Positions 35,370 through 46,031 of a DNA stretch of 64,000 bases are shown piece after piece. Both the position numbers and the translations under genes were made by a program. A model generated the notes under the pieces. The model did not search any database. It was given only the letters and a program-made list of their open reading frames with translations, and was not told where the DNA came from. Each line of letters starts with the position of its first letter. Positions within the stretch are counted from its first letter, which is position 1. Origin of the DNA: Pseudomonas sp. IB20 (GTDB lineage Bacteria > Pseudomonadota > Gammaproteobacteria > Pseudomonadales > Pseudomonadaceae); the NCBI RefSeq assembly GCF_009707325.1, contig NZ_CP046103.1, forward strand, positions 1,351,810-1,415,809, in the 5' to 3' direction.

Positions 35370-36137
35370 TTACGCTTCCCCCAGATAGGCTTTGATCACT
35401 TCAGGATTGTCGCGGATCTGCTCCGGCGTGCCGTTGGCCAGCGGCGTGCCCTGGTTGATCACGACGATGTGGTCGGAGATGCTCATGACCAGTTTCATGT
35501 CGTGTTCGATCAACAGCACCGTGGCGTTGTTTTCCTCACGCAACACGCTGATCAGCGCCTTGAGGTCTTCGGTTTCCTTGGGGTTCAAGCCGGCGGCCGG
35601 TTCGTCGAGCATGAGGATCCGCGGGCGGGTCATCATGCAGCGGGCGATTTCCAGGCGACGTTGCTGACCATAGGCCAGGGTACCGGCAGGGCGGTTGGCA
35701 AACTCGGTGAGGTTGACCTTGTCCAGCCAGTACTCGGCGTATTCCATGGCCTCGCGCTCGCTCTTGCGGAACGCCGGGGTCTTGAACAGGCCAGCAAAGA
35801 AGTTGGTGTTCAAGTGACGGTGCTGGGCAATCAGCAAGTTCTCGACCGCCGTCATGTCCTTGAACAACCTTACGTTCTGGAAGGTGCGCACCACGCCCTT
35901 GCGAGCGATTTCGTGGCCGGCCAGGCCCTGGATCGGCTGGCCGTCCAGCAGGATGCTGCCGCCGCTCGGCTTGTAGAAGCCGGTGAGGCAGTTGAACACC
36001 GTGGTCTTGCCGGCGCCGTTCGGGCCGATCAGCGCCACTACCTGTTTCTCTTTCACGGTCAGGGCCACGCCGTTGACCGCCAGCAAGCCGCCGAAGCGCA
36101 TGCTCAAGTTTTCGACTTTCAGGATCTCGCGGCTCAT
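35370..36137 (-). CDS. livG: Branched-chain amino acid ABC transporter ATPase LivG (BraF)
   Basis: A 255-residue ATPase. Walker A is [13 protein letters not shown], the signature region is [18 protein letters not shown], and Walker B is [13 protein letters not shown], the form characteristic of LivG. Its ATG overlaps the livM stop by 4 nt. Confidence 0.95.
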   Translation of the reverse strand: MSREILKVENLSMRFGGLLAVNGVALTVKEKQVVALIGPNGAGKTTVFNCLTGFYKPSGGSILLDGQPIQGLAGHEIARKGVVRTFQNVRLFKDMTAVENLLIAQHRHLNTNFFAGLFKTPAFRKSEREAMEYAEYWLDKVNLTEFANRPAGTLAYGQQRRLEIARCMMTRPRILMLDEPAAGLNPKETEDLKALISVLREENNATVLLIEHDMKLVMSISDHIVVINQGTPLANGTPEQIRDNPEVIKAYLGEA

Positions 36138-37387
36138 TTGCGCAGCTCCATGTGTGGACGTTGCATGGGCAGCAGGCCTTGAGGACGCCAGATCATCATC
36201 AGCACCATCATGGCGCCGAACATCAACATGCGGTATTCGCTGAACTCACGCATCATTTCCGGCAGCAGGATCATCACGATCGCCGCCAGAATCACGCCCA
36301 ACTGCGAGCCCATGCCACCCAGTACGACGATGGCGAGGATGATCGCCGACTCGATAAAGGTGAACGACTCCGGGGTCACCAAGCCTTGGCGCGCGGCGAA
36401 GAAGCTGCCGGCGAAACCGGCGAATGTTGCCCCGAGGGTGAATGCCGAAAGTTTGATAACTGTCGGGTTCATGCCTAACGCACGGCAGGCGATTTCATCT
36501 TCGCGCAACGCTTCCCACGCACGGCCGATCGGCATGCGCAGCAAACGGTTGATCACGAACAAGGCCGCCAGCGCCAGCAACAAGGCCACCAGGTACAGGA
36601 ACACCACTTTGCTCACCGGGTTGTAGTCGATCCCGAAGTACTCGTGGAAGGTCTGCATGCCTTCGGCTGCGGTGCGGTCGAACGACAGCCCGAAGAACGT
36701 CGGCTTGGGGATGCTGCTGATGCCGTTGGGGCCACCGGTGATATCGGTGAGGTTACGCAGGAACAGCCGGATGATTTCACCGAAGCCCAGGGTCACGATC
36801 GCCAAATAGTCACCGCGCAGGCGCAGCACCGGGAAGCCCAGCAGGAAGCCGAACGTGGCCGCCGCCATACCCGCCAGCGGCAGGCAGATCCAGAAGCCCC
36901 AGCCCAGGTAATGCGAGAGCAGCGCGTAGGTGTAGGCACCCACGGCATAGAAGCCCACATAACCCAGGTCGAGCAGCCCGGCCAGGCCCACCACGATGTT
37001 CAGGCCCAGGCCCAGCAACACGTAGATCAGGATCAGCGTGGCGATGTCGACGGCGCCGCGCGAGCCGAAGAACGGCCAGATCAACGCCGCCACGATCAGG
37101 CCGATGATGATGTAGCGCTGGGTGCGCGGCAGGGTCAGGAATTGGCTGACCTTGGGCGACACCAACGGCCCACGGTTGCCCTTGAACAAGGCACCGACCT
37201 GCTGGGTGAACAGCACGCGCAGGAACATCAGCACCGAGCACAGGGCGATGATGGTCAGGGTCACAGGACCGGTGCCATGCACTTCCAGGTTGATGCCGAC
37301 AATGCTCAGCTTGAGGCCGAGTACCGGAAAGGCCACGGCCCATACCAGCAAGGCGCTGAAAAACGCCGATTTAAGATATCTGCTCAT
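36134..37387 (-). CDS. livM: Branched-chain amino acid ABC transporter permease LivM (BraE)
   Basis: A 417-residue membrane protein. The N-terminal 90 residues are the extra LivM region with membrane segments, followed by the conserved permease core ([20 protein letters not shown], near residue 136). The EAA-like loop is [20 protein letters not shown], shown here in part as [19 protein letters not shown]. It forms the channel with LivH, and its start overlaps the livH stop by 4 nt. Confidence 0.95.
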   Translation of the reverse strand: MSRYLKSAFFSALLVWAVAFPVLGLKLSIVGINLEVHGTGPVTLTIIALCSVLMFLRVLFTQQVGALFKGNRGPLVSPKVSQFLTLPRTQRYIIIGLIVAALIWPFFGSRGAVDIATLILIYVLLGLGLNIVVGLAGLLDLGYVGFYAVGAYTYALLSHYLGWGFWICLPLAGMAAATFGFLLGFPVLRLRGDYLAIVTLGFGEIIRLFLRNLTDITGGPNGISSIPKPTFFGLSFDRTAAEGMQTFHEYFGIDYNPVSKVVFLYLVALLLALAALFVINRLLRMPIGRAWEALREDEIACRALGMNPTVIKLSAFTLGATFAGFAGSFFAARQGLVTPESFTFIESAIILAIVVLGGMGSQLGVILAAIVMILLPEMMREFSEYRMLMFGAMMVLMMIWRPQGLLPMQRPHMELRK

Positions 37388-38307
37388 ACTTTCTCAACCT
37401 CCGGACGGCCCAGAATGCCGGTCGGACGGAACAACAGCACCAGAACCAACAGGCCAAACGCCACGACGTCCTTGTATTGGTCGCCGAAGATATCGGCACC
37501 AAAGGCTTCAGCCACGCCCAGCACCAGCCCGCCGAGCATGGCGCCCGGAATACTGCCGATGCCGCCCAAGACCGCCGCGGTAAAGGCCTTGAGGCCTACC
37601 AGGAAACCGGCGTTGGGGTTGATCACGCCGTACTGCATGCTCAGCAGCACAGCCGCGACGGCCGCCAGCGCAGCACCGATGACGAAGGTCAGGGCGATGA
37701 TGTTGTTGGTGTTGATGCCCAGCAGGTTGGCCATCTTGATGTCTTCGGCGCAGGCCCGGCAGGCGCGCCCCAGACGGGAGCGGGAGATGAACAGGGTCAG
37801 GCCCAGCATCGCCACCAGGGTGACGACGAATACGAGGATCTGCATGTACGAAATCAGCACTTCTTGTGCGCCGCCTGGGCCGAAGGAGAAGCTCCCCGGG
37901 ATCAGGTTGGGAATGGACTTATCCTTGGAGTCCTGGGACAGCAATACAGTGTTCTGCAGGAAAATCGACATGCCGATAGCGGAAATCAGCGGGATCAAAC
38001 GGTTGCTGCCACGCAAGGGACGGTAGGCAACCCGCTCGATACTGTAGCCATAGGCACTGGTCACGACGATCGACGCAAGGAACGCGGCGGTCATCAACAG
38101 CGGCAGGGAGTGGATCCCCATCATGGCCAGCCCGGCAAGGGCGATGAAGGCCACGTAGGAACCAATCATGTACACCTCGCCATGGGCGAAGTTGATCATT
38201 CCAATGATGCCGTAAACCATTGTGTAGCCAATGGCTATCAAGGCATAGGTGCTGCCAATGGTCAGGCCATTAACCAGCTGTTGGAAAAAATGATAGATCT
38301 CAGGCAT
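37384..38307 (-). CDS. livH: Branched-chain amino acid ABC transporter permease LivH (BraD)
   Basis: A 307-residue permease with about eight membrane helices. Recognisable elements are [20 protein letters not shown] near the N-terminus, the EAA-type loop [20 protein letters not shown] (near residue 190) and [17 protein letters not shown]. It is separated from the binding-protein gene by about 230 bp holding a hairpin terminator, so the transport genes are probably expressed below livK. Confidence 0.95.
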   Translation of the reverse strand: MPEIYHFFQQLVNGLTIGSTYALIAIGYTMVYGIIGMINFAHGEVYMIGSYVAFIALAGLAMMGIHSLPLLMTAAFLASIVVTSAYGYSIERVAYRPLRGSNRLIPLISAIGMSIFLQNTVLLSQDSKDKSIPNLIPGSFSFGPGGAQEVLISYMQILVFVVTLVAMLGLTLFISRSRLGRACRACAEDIKMANLLGINTNNIIALTFVIGAALAAVAAVLLSMQYGVINPNAGFLVGLKAFTAAVLGGIGSIPGAMLGGLVLGVAEAFGADIFGDQYKDVVAFGLLVLVLLFRPTGILGRPEVEKV

Positions 38308-38491
38308 TACAGCGCTCCTAAAAACCCGATACGCATTTCACTGGTGGAGTCATGTTCCGGCCCTGCGCTGTGTTCTATAAGCACATTTGCACAAAGCGTT
38401 TGCCAGCGAACCGCTGGTGACGGTTTTAAGATTTTCAGGTGAGCCAGCGCCCGGATCGCGGGTGTCAGGCCCATAAACCTCGTAAAACAAA

Positions 38492-38513
38492 ACCCACTGC
38501 TTTCACAGTGGGC
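38492..38513 (-). terminator. Hairpin with T-rich tail after livK
   Basis: On the minus strand AGCCCACTG, loop, CAGTGGGTT leads into TTGTTTT. It sits between livK and livHMGF and would act as partial terminator, giving excess binding protein. The rest of the gap 38308-38535 shows no gene. Confidence 0.75.
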
Positions 38514-38535
38514 TTGTTGACCAGTAAGGCCTGGC

Positions 38536-39663
38536 TTACTGAGGGGAAACTTCGGTTTTTGGTTTGCCGAAGTGCCATTGGTAGACCACGAACTTGAAGT
38601 CCTTCAGGTCGCCCTTGGCATCAAAGCTCAGTTCGCCGGTAGGGGTCTTGAAGGTGCCGGCGTGGATGGCGGCTGCCACCTTGGCGGTGTCTTCGCTCTT
38701 CGCGGCAGCGATACCGCCTGCGATGACTTCAACGGCCGAGTAGGCCGGGAACACGAATGGACCGGTTGGGTCCTGCTTGTTCTTGGCGAACGCTTCAACG
38801 ATGGCTTTGTTGGCAGGGTCGGTGTCGAAGGATTTCGGCAGGGTTACCAGCAGGCCTTCGGAAGCGTCTTGGGCGATTTGCGAGATGGAGTCGTTGCCGA
38901 CACCTTCTGGGCCCATGAACTTGGCGTTCAGGCCTTTTTCTTTGGACTGACGCAGGATCAAGCCCAGCTCTGGGTGGTAGCCGCCGTAGTAGACGAAATC
39001 GACGTTGGCTTGCTTGAGCTTCTGGATGATCGAGGAGAAGTCTTTGTCACCGGCGTTCAGGCCTTCGAAGACAGCGACTTTCACGCCTTTCTTCTCAAGG
39101 GTCTGTTTAACGGCGGTGGCGATGCCTTCACCGTATTGTTGTTTGTCGTGCAGAACGGCAACAACCTTAGGCTTCACGAAATCGGCGATGTAGTTGCCGG
39201 CCGCCGGGCCCTGGGCGCTGTCCAGGCCGATGGTACGGAAGATCAGCTTGTAGCCACGGGCGGTGATTTCCGGGCTGGTAGCCGCCGGAGTGATCATGAT
39301 CACGCCTTCGTCTTCGTAGATATCGGTTGCAGGCTGAGTGGAGCTGGAGCAGAGGTGACCGACCACGAACTTGACGCCGTCGTTGACCACTTTGTTGGCG
39401 ACGGCCACGGCTTGTTTAGGGTCGCAAGCGTCGTCGTATTCTTTGGCTTCAAGCATCTTGCCATCGACGCCGCCCTTGGCGTTGATGTCGGCGATTGCCT
39501 GCTTGGCACCCATGAATTGCATGTCGCCGTATTGCGTCACAGGACCTGTTTTAGGCCCGGCGATACCGATCTTGATGGTGTCGGCTGCGAACGAATGGCC
39601 AGCAACCCCAGCCAGGACCATAGCGGCAAACAGTTTGGAAATCTGCTTAGTAGCCTTATTCAT
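38536..39663 (-). CDS. livK: Branched-chain amino acid-binding protein LivK/BraC
   Basis: A 375-residue periplasmic binding protein: signal peptide ending GHSFA, then DTIKIGIAGPKTGPVTQYGD, the standard LIVBP opening, and two-lobed fold to the C-terminus. Cysteines CDPKQA and HLCSSST fit the conserved disulfide of BraC. It captures leucine, isoleucine, valine, and in BraC also alanine or threonine. Promoter must lie in 39664-40017, a 354-bp gap in which I see no other gene. Confidence 0.95.
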   Translation of the reverse strand: MNKATKQISKLFAAMVLAGVAGHSFAADTIKIGIAGPKTGPVTQYGDMQFMGAKQAIADINAKGGVDGKMLEAKEYDDACDPKQAVAVANKVVNDGVKFVVGHLCSSSTQPATDIYEDEGVIMITPAATSPEITARGYKLIFRTIGLDSAQGPAAGNYIADFVKPKVVAVLHDKQQYGEGIATAVKQTLEKKGVKVAVFEGLNAGDKDFSSIIQKLKQANVDFVYYGGYHPELGLILRQSKEKGLNAKFMGPEGVGNDSISQIAQDASEGLLVTLPKSFDTDPANKAIVEAFAKNKQDPTGPFVFPAYSAVEVIAGGIAAAKSEDTAKVAAAIHAGTFKTPTGELSFDAKGDLKDFKFVVYQWHFGKPKTEVSPQ

Positions 39664-40017
39664 AGTGCTCCACTCTTACTGTTGTATTTTTTATAGTTCT
39701 AGCGGCCTTGTGAGCTGCAGAACCGGATCAGATATCTCGGATATCCCCCCGGCATGCCCTGGCAACTGTACCGGTACAGTGTAGAGCGCCGGTTGATCGC
39801 TTGAAAAGCTGGCTGCTGGGGGCAAAACCCGGGCGTGTCGCTTAAATGAAAGAAAAAGACAGAATTGCGGCGGGGTGATGCCAGAATCTCGGGCAATCCT
39901 TGGCTTTTCTGACACGTTCTCTCGGTGCCTCATTTGCAACAGGGTTTTTCTACCTGGCTTTTGCTACGAAAGGCACGACGTTATGATTGCGCCGATTTTT
40001 TATTCAGGTGAATTCCC

Positions 40018-40320
40018 ATGACGCAAGAACCTAGCACCCTCTATGCCAAGCTGCTCGGTGAAACCGCCGAAATTTCCTGGAAGGAGCTTGAGCCGTTCTT
40101 TGCCAAGGGTGCCCTATTGTGGGTCGACGCTGGCCTGGATTTGATCGAAGCCGCCGAGGGAATGGCTGAGGACAACCGCGAGAAAGTCGCTGCGTGGCTG
40201 GCTGCGGGGAGCCTTGGCGAAGTGTCTGCGACGCGGGCGTTGGACCTGGTTGAGCGTGATCCGAGCTTGTGGGCGGTGGTGGTTTCGCCGTGGATTCTGA
40301 TCCAGGAAAGGGCAGTGTAA
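40018..40320 (+). CDS. DUF2288 family protein
   Basis: A 100-residue soluble protein. KLLGETAEISWKELEPFFAKG near the N-terminus, VDAGLDLIEAA and VVSPWILIQER at the C-terminus are the conserved elements of DUF2288. Short helical protein of unknown function, found in Pseudomonas and cyanobacteria. Confidence 0.92.
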   Translation: MTQEPSTLYAKLLGETAEISWKELEPFFAKGALLWVDAGLDLIEAAEGMAEDNREKVAAWLAAGSLGEVSATRALDLVERDPSLWAVVVSPWILIQERAV

Positions 40321-40529
40321 GAAACGAGCGCCCTAAAAAGGTGCGTGATTTTCGCCGGTGTAAGTGTGTAGCTGAGTAACCGCTGACGCGGTGATGGCAT
40401 CTTGCCGTAGAGAAAGGTCACAGGTGAGGGTGACGTGCACGTCACGGGAACAGTTTTGCGCGGGGCCGAAGGCTCGGGGAATTGTTTCTGGGTGTGGCGG
40501 GGATCTGGGTTTTCCTTGCCTGACAGACC

Positions 40530-40620
40530 GCTATCGCAGGCAAGCCAGCTCCCACATTTGATCGGGTTCCACCGTTGGAATGCGGTCAAATGTGGGAGCT
40601 GGCTTGCCTGCGATGGCCGC
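40530..40620. repeat. REP doublet in the 40321-40628 gap
   Basis: CTATCGCAGGCAAGCCAGCTCCCACATTTGA and inverted TCAAATGTGGGAGCTGGCTTGCCTGCGATGG about 25 bp apart. It immediately follows the 3' end of the tubulin-like gene. The rest of the gap holds no gene I can support. Confidence 0.9.
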
Positions 40621-40628
40621 GCCGCGGT

Positions 40629-42806
40629 CTACGCAGTCTTGCCGGTATGGTTATTCAACGAAATAACCTTGGTTTTCCCAATCCGATGACGATAGATCTC
40701 GCGCAAATACTTGATCGCCTTCTTCACACAGTCCCGTGACAAGCGAATATCGTTGATCGACACGAACTTCTCCTTGTCGTTGATCAACTCCCGATACTTC
40801 TTCTCGTACATCGGTTTGATCGCATACCAGTTGGTATCCAGAATCTTCGCCGGGTTCTCAAACTCATTGAGCAGTTCATCGATACGGTCTTCATCGAAGT
40901 CTTCATGGATGATGAAATCCAGGATCGAGTTGTCCAGCGTGTCATCAAACCGATACGGATTACGCGCAAAGCAGCGCTTGATAAACGCCACGATCAGCGT
41001 GAGGAAGTCGTCCGACAGGCAAGGGCTCTTGGCGATCAACGTGGTCAGCGACAAGTTGGCCGAGGCGCCGATCACCAGCGCGTAACGCTTGAGCGTGGTG
41101 TTGGGGAACAGGCTGTTGAGGTGAGTCTTGAGCCGGTTCAAGTCCATGTTGGACAGCTTGTAGTCCTTGGGCAACGACACAATCGACACCACCGACGAGC
41201 AGTTCTTGAAGAAGTGCAGGTCATGCAGCGCCGCCGCGTCGTACCCGGAGTTCTTGTACTGCTCCAACGACGCCTTGTAACGCTTGGATTCAATCGGCAA
41301 CAGGCTGATGCCCTCGATCGCCTGGGTGACTTTGTTGAAGTGCGGCAGGTCAATCGAGCGGAAAAACAGGTCATCAATGTTCAGCCGCTGCGGCTCTTTA
41401 TCGAACACCTTGAACTTGTCGTTCGACGGCGCCGGGGTTTCCGGCACCACCGATTCGGCGTAGGCAATCGCCACCGGCCCCGCCAGGCTCATGAACAGGT
41501 CGTTGGCATCCAGGCGGATGGTTTCGCCGATGTCGATGCCGGCGCGACGGAAGTAGTTCTGGTCGTAGTCGGTGGTTACCGCCTGGGCCGTGAGGATGTT
41601 GAAAATCTGCTGGGAGATGTATTGGTTGGCGTGTTTTTCCATCGCATTAACGTCAATGTTCTGGATATTGCCGTCATCGCTCTCTTCGGCGTAACGCATG
41701 ATGTCGTTGGAGATCAGCATCATCGCGTTCCACGGGCGGATGCGGCCTTTCACGCTGGCCTCGCTGCTGTCTTCATTGTCGAAGTTGTACGAAAAGTCCC
41801 ATTCTTCCGACAGGTATTTGCACAGCAGTCGCCCGGCGTTGATGTGCAGCGCCTCGGACATTTCGCTGCGGTGGTCGGAGATATTCGGCAGCACACAGAT
41901 GCCGCTGGTGAAGATCGGCTCGAAGACAAACGCGTGGCCGCTCTTGCTGTCGTGCTCGTCGGCGGGCTTGGTGTCGAACGTCTTGTTCATGTACGAGTGC
42001 TGCTGGGCCAGCCCGAATTCGGAGGCCATGCCCGAACCCGTGCCGCCGCCGGCGCTGAAGATCGAGAAGTACAGGCGCGACTGGTTGGCCTTGATGCCGC
42101 AGGAGTCGATCAGGTACGAGTGGATCATCTTCCAGTCGGGGCTGGAAAAACGTTGGGTGTCTTTGTTGAGGATGATCTTGGCCAGGTACTGGCCGAGGAT
42201 CGGCGCGTTACCGGCGCCGCCGGCATGCACTTCCGACAGGTCCATGATCTTCATTTTGCTGTAGTCGCGCAGGAAGCCGCTTTTTTCGCCCTTGCGCGAG
42301 AAGCGGATGCGCCCGGCGATGTCCTTGTCCAGGTCGCCCAGCATCACCAGCGGCTCGACCAGAAACACCGGCTTGGTGGCCTTGCCGCCGCCCAGGCGCA
42401 GGTTGTTACGAAGCCACTGGGCCGGGCTGTAGCCTTTATCGGCTGATTTGTCTTCGGTACTGAATTCGTTCAGGTAGAACTTGCGCGCGTTGTACACCAA
42501 CTCCGCCACGTCCAAGGCAATGTTGGAGCCGCAGCGGCCCAGGCCGATCAGGCACACCGAGGGGAATTCCTGCTCACTGCGCGCATCGGCGTCGCCTTCC
42601 TGCTGGGGCAGGCGCGGGAACACCATGTCGCGCAGGCCGTCGAGGTTGTCGAGGATGCGGTCGGTATTGGTTTCGGTGAAGTACAGGTACTGCTGGGTAG
42701 CCAGCGTGCGGGGGCTGCTCAATGACTTTGAACCTGAGGGTTTTTCCGCAGGAGCTGTGGGCAACACGTCGGATACCACGGTGGCAGAGTTATTTTTGGA
42801 GGTCAT
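40629..42806 (-). CDS. Tubulin/FtsZ-superfamily protein of unknown function
   Basis: A 725-residue protein. A 35-residue Ser/Ala/Pro-rich N-terminus precedes a GTPase-like core with the tubulin/FtsZ elements in order: T1-like IGLGRCGSN (87-95), T3-like HAGGAGNAP (194-202), the tubulin signature SAGGGTGSG (251-259), T6-like LISND (364-368) and T7-like RLDANDL (431-437), in which two catalytic-type Asp (D433, D436) are kept but the FtsZ Asn is Arg. The last 280 residues are a helical C-terminal region of no known family. It resembles Pfam Tubulin_2 and FtsZ-like (FtsZl) proteins. It stands alone, with no phage or plasmid genes nearby. A clear Shine-Dalgarno is lacking. Confidence 0.85.
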   Translation of the reverse strand: MTSKNNSATVVSDVLPTAPAEKPSGSKSLSSPRTLATQQYLYFTETNTDRILDNLDGLRDMVFPRLPQQEGDADARSEQEFPSVCLIGLGRCGSNIALDVAELVYNARKFYLNEFSTEDKSADKGYSPAQWLRNNLRLGGGKATKPVFLVEPLVMLGDLDKDIAGRIRFSRKGEKSGFLRDYSKMKIMDLSEVHAGGAGNAPILGQYLAKIILNKDTQRFSSPDWKMIHSYLIDSCGIKANQSRLYFSIFSAGGGTGSGMASEFGLAQQHSYMNKTFDTKPADEHDSKSGHAFVFEPIFTSGICVLPNISDHRSEMSEALHINAGRLLCKYLSEEWDFSYNFDNEDSSEASVKGRIRPWNAMMLISNDIMRYAEESDDGNIQNIDVNAMEKHANQYISQQIFNILTAQAVTTDYDQNYFRRAGIDIGETIRLDANDLFMSLAGPVAIAYAESVVPETPAPSNDKFKVFDKEPQRLNIDDLFFRSIDLPHFNKVTQAIEGISLLPIESKRYKASLEQYKNSGYDAAALHDLHFFKNCSSVVSIVSLPKDYKLSNMDLNRLKTHLNSLFPNTTLKRYALVIGASANLSLTTLIAKSPCLSDDFLTLIVAFIKRCFARNPYRFDDTLDNSILDFIIHEDFDEDRIDELLNEFENPAKILDTNWYAIKPMYEKKYRELINDKEKFVSINDIRLSRDCVKKAIKYLREIYRHRIGKTKVISLNNHTGKTA

Positions 42807-43009
42807 TGGGCGCCATGTGCCTGGACGGATGGCCGGAAAAATCAGGCAGCCATCACTGAATGAGAGTTCGCGACTTTACAGTGCGTCTGAGTCCGGGATG
42901 GTCGGGTTTAACCCTTATTTCTCAAGGGGAATCCGGGCCGGACTCTGATGAATCGGCCGTTCGTCGGCGTTCTTTAGCCAAGTGATGGCGAAATGCCAAA
43001 GATTCGGCG

Positions 43010-45274
43010 TCAGCGAATTGGCCTGACGGTAGACGTAGGCCCGATACGGCCTGGGGTGGGGTCTTTCGGCGCAGGGGACTCTCGGTTGCCCTCCACGCTG
43101 AACGGGTAGAGCGGGTTGCGCATCTGCATGCCCTGGATCACGCCGACGATGTCACTGAAAGGCACCGCCGGGCTTAGCAGGTAGCCCTGAACAAAATCAC
43201 AGCCATGTTTGAGCAGCAGTTCGAATTGCGCCTGGGTTTCCACGCCTTCGGTGACGACCTGCAGGTGCAGGGTGTGGGCCATGCCGATGATCGCCTGGAC
43301 GATCTCGATATCGGCGGTGGACTTGGGGATGTCCTGGATAAATGAACGGTCGATCTTCAAGGTATTGAGCGGCAGGCGCTTGAGGTAAGCCAGCGATGAG
43401 TAGCCGGTGCCGAAATCATCAATGGCCAGCGACACACCCAAGGCGCGGATTTGCCGCAACAGCGCCAGGGTGCTGCTGATATTGCCCATCAGCGCGTTTT
43501 CGGTGACTTCCAGTTCCAGGCGGTTGGCGCCAATCCCGGCGAAGCGCAAGGCGGCTTCGATTTCATCCGCCAGCTCATCACGAACCAGGTTCAGGGCCGA
43601 GCAGTTCACGGCCATGGTCAGCTCGGTGTAGCCACGGTCGGACAGCAGGCTCAAATCGTGACAGGCCTGGCGCAACACCCAGTGGTCCAGATCGGCAATC
43701 AAGCCGTTGCTTTCGGCGATGCTGATAAACCGCTCGGGGGCCAGCAGGCCGTGTTGCGGATGCTGCCAGCGCACCAGGGCTTCCAGGCGCGTGACCTTGC
43801 CTAGCTTCATGTCAAAAATTGGCTGATAGAACAGCACCAATTCGTTACGCCCGCGCAGGGCCGCGCGCAATTCCTCTTCTAATTGCAGTTCCATGAAGGC
43901 GCGGGTTTTAAGGTTGGAACTGAAGAAGTTCAGGCTGTTGCGCCCGGCGTCCTTGGACTGGTAAAGCGCCAGGTCGGCGGTCTTCAGCAGCTCTTCGCAG
44001 GTCAGGCCATCGTCGGGGAACAGGCTGATACCAATGCTGGTGGTCATCACCATGCGCCGGCCCGCCAATTCAACCGGCTCCTTCATTTTCTGCATGATGC
44101 GCTGCGCCATGTGCCGCGCTTCGTCGCGATGGTGAATGTTGATCAAGATGCAGAATTCATCACCGCCAAACCGTGCGACCACGTCGTCATGGCTGCGCAC
44201 CGAGCTTTTGATATGCCCGGCCAGCACGGTGAGTAACAGGTCACCGGCGTCATGTCCGAGGCTGTCATTAATGCGCTTGAAGTGGTCGATGTCGAGGAAG
44301 ATGACCGCCAACATGCCGTTGTAAGTGGTTTTTTCTGCGACCTTCTCTGCAAAGATCTGGTTAAAACCCCGGCGGTTAAGCAGGCTGGTCAGCGCATCGT
44401 AATGGGCCACCTGTTGCAGTGATGCGCGGGCCTGGTCAAGTTCGCTGAGCAGAGCGTTGACCCGGCGCAGGTCACGCTCCTTGTGCTGCAGTTTTTTGTC
44501 CGCCAAGGCGGCGCTGACGCTGCTGCCGATCACCAGCAGGGTGATCACCGCCACGGACAGGCCGAGCTGAATAGGGTTGTTGTCCAGCGGCAATGCGAGG
44601 TCAGCCCCGCTGGGCACCAGCATCTGCATGGCGGCCATGCCGGTGAAGTGCATGCTCAGGATACCGGCGCCCAGCACCAGGCTGGCGCCGTATTTGAGCA
44701 GTTGATAGAACACGCCGGCGCCGTTACGCAGGTAGCACGACAGCAATAACGCCGCCAGGCTGGCGCCAATCGCAATGCCGACCGAGGCCATGAACAGCCC
44801 CGAATCGAAGTACACCTGGGCCTGGGAGCGCATCGCCGACATGCCGACGTAGTGCATCAAGGCGATGCCGAGCCCCATCCACACCGATGCCAACAGGTAC
44901 TGATGGAACCGTAACTGCGCATGACTGAGGGTTTGCATGGCAAACAGCGAGGCAATCAGGGCGATCACCAGCGAGGCAAACGTCATGAGTAATTCGTAAT
45001 GAATGGCGATAGGCGCCTGGAAGGCCAGCATGCTGATGAAGTGAGTCGACCAGATGCCGCCTGCCAGGCAACCGGCGCCTACCCAGCGCCAGTGGCGCCG
45101 GGCGGTAGGGTCTTCGACATGGCTGACGCGTTCGGCCATGTCCAACGTACCGAACCCTGCCGCACACGCGACCAGGTAGGCCAGCAACACCAGAAAAGGG
45201 TTATGACTGCAATTGAGTAATAAATGCCCGTGATCTGGAAGCTCGGTAAAAAAATGCATACCTAGCCATTCCAT
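43010..45274 (-). CDS. mucR: MHYT-GGDEF-EAL c-di-GMP protein (MucR-like)
   Basis: A 754-residue inner-membrane protein from ATG (MEWLGMHFF); a TTG five codons earlier is possible. Three MHYT-type units (THFISM, MHYVGM, MHFTGM) lie in seven membrane helices over residues 20-260 and may sense O2, CO or NO through copper. The GGDEF active site (FGGDEF) is intact at 370-374 and the EAL motif (LEALVRW) at 498-500, with ENALMGN and DDFGTGYSS also conserved, so both synthase and phosphodiesterase activities are possible. In P. aeruginosa MucR supports alginate production and NO-induced dispersal. No alginate genes nearby. Confidence 0.9.
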   Translation of the reverse strand: MEWLGMHFFTELPDHGHLLLNCSHNPFLVLLAYLVACAAGFGTLDMAERVSHVEDPTARRHWRWVGAGCLAGGIWSTHFISMLAFQAPIAIHYELLMTFASLVIALIASLFAMQTLSHAQLRFHQYLLASVWMGLGIALMHYVGMSAMRSQAQVYFDSGLFMASVGIAIGASLAALLLSCYLRNGAGVFYQLLKYGASLVLGAGILSMHFTGMAAMQMLVPSGADLALPLDNNPIQLGLSVAVITLLVIGSSVSAALADKKLQHKERDLRRVNALLSELDQARASLQQVAHYDALTSLLNRRGFNQIFAEKVAEKTTYNGMLAVIFLDIDHFKRINDSLGHDAGDLLLTVLAGHIKSSVRSHDDVVARFGGDEFCILINIHHRDEARHMAQRIMQKMKEPVELAGRRMVMTTSIGISLFPDDGLTCEELLKTADLALYQSKDAGRNSLNFFSSNLKTRAFMELQLEEELRAALRGRNELVLFYQPIFDMKLGKVTRLEALVRWQHPQHGLLAPERFISIAESNGLIADLDHWVLRQACHDLSLLSDRGYTELTMAVNCSALNLVRDELADEIEAALRFAGIGANRLELEVTENALMGNISSTLALLRQIRALGVSLAIDDFGTGYSSLAYLKRLPLNTLKIDRSFIQDIPKSTADIEIVQAIIGMAHTLHLQVVTEGVETQAQFELLLKHGCDFVQGYLLSPAVPFSDIVGVIQGMQMRNPLYPFSVEGNRESPAPKDPTPGRIGPTSTVRPIR

Positions 45275-45413
45275 AGCATGTCCCGTCAAAGTCAGTACGT
45301 CATTGCCTGCAACAATGGCCTATGACGTCGAGTATAGAAGCCTCGCGGGATTTGCCAGGAATAATGGCACTTTGCTCTCAATGATTTTGGCATGCCTGCC
45401 ATAGCGTTTGATG

Positions 45414-45788
45414 CTAAGCGCTGATCGGCAGGTCCAACTCGAAAGGTGCCGGCAGCGGCGGCAAGCCAAAGGCGGCGCGTGCCTTATCGCAATCGACGTT
45501 CTGTTCACCCTGGCTCCACGACGCATCGAACTCGCGACACGGGCTTGAGCGCTGCTCATAGATCGTGCAACGGGTGCCCTTACCGACTTCACCTTCAAGG
45601 CTGCAGCAACGCGCGGGTTTCTGGTCGGTACCGATCATCGCCACCCGCGTGGGATTGATCTGCACCACCAAATCATCGGGCACCGTGCCCCCCGATGAGG
45701 CGCACTCACCCCAGAAGAAAGACACACGAAAGTGTGAACAGCAGGCACCGCAACTCAGACACGGACTGGCTTCGGACATGGGCGTCAT
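45414..45788 (-). CDS. YkgJ family cysteine cluster protein
   Basis: A 124-residue protein. CLSCGACCSHF at the N-terminus and further Cys (CCSLEG, CTIYEQRSSPCREF) form the 8-Cys YkgJ cluster, suggested to bind zinc or an Fe-S centre. YEQRP/SPCREF is the family signature. Two in-frame ATGs (positions 1 and 4) are possible and neither has a strong RBS. Function unknown. Confidence 0.9.
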   Translation of the reverse strand: MTPMSEASPCLSCGACCSHFRVSFFWGECASSGGTVPDDLVVQINPTRVAMIGTDQKPARCCSLEGEVGKGTRCTIYEQRSSPCREFDASWSQGEQNVDCDKARAAFGLPPLPAPFELDLPISA

Positions 45789-46031
45789 CGATAAGAAAAG
45801 TAGGATTGGGGGTGTTACGGAAGGCTCGCCATTCTATCCGTGCCATGGCGGTTGGGAAGGGGGGCGCGAACTTATATTTTTGTAGGCAAAGTCCCGTGAT
45901 ACCGGGTGAAATCATGCCCTATCAGCTTTACGAATCATTACAGACAACCGCCCCCTGCCTGACTATGTTGCACAGACCGGGCAGGATGCATCGGGCATCG
46001 CAGCTCTCATAACAATAAAAGAGACGGACCC

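Noticed and set aside
36644..38026. A 460-codon plus-strand frame antisense to livM/livH
   Set aside because: Shadow frame; the livM and livH proteins on the other strand have clear family motifs.
40905..42446. A 513-codon plus-strand frame antisense to the tubulin-like gene
   Set aside because: Arg/Val/Gln-rich shadow; the opposite strand has the tubulin signature and family elements in order.
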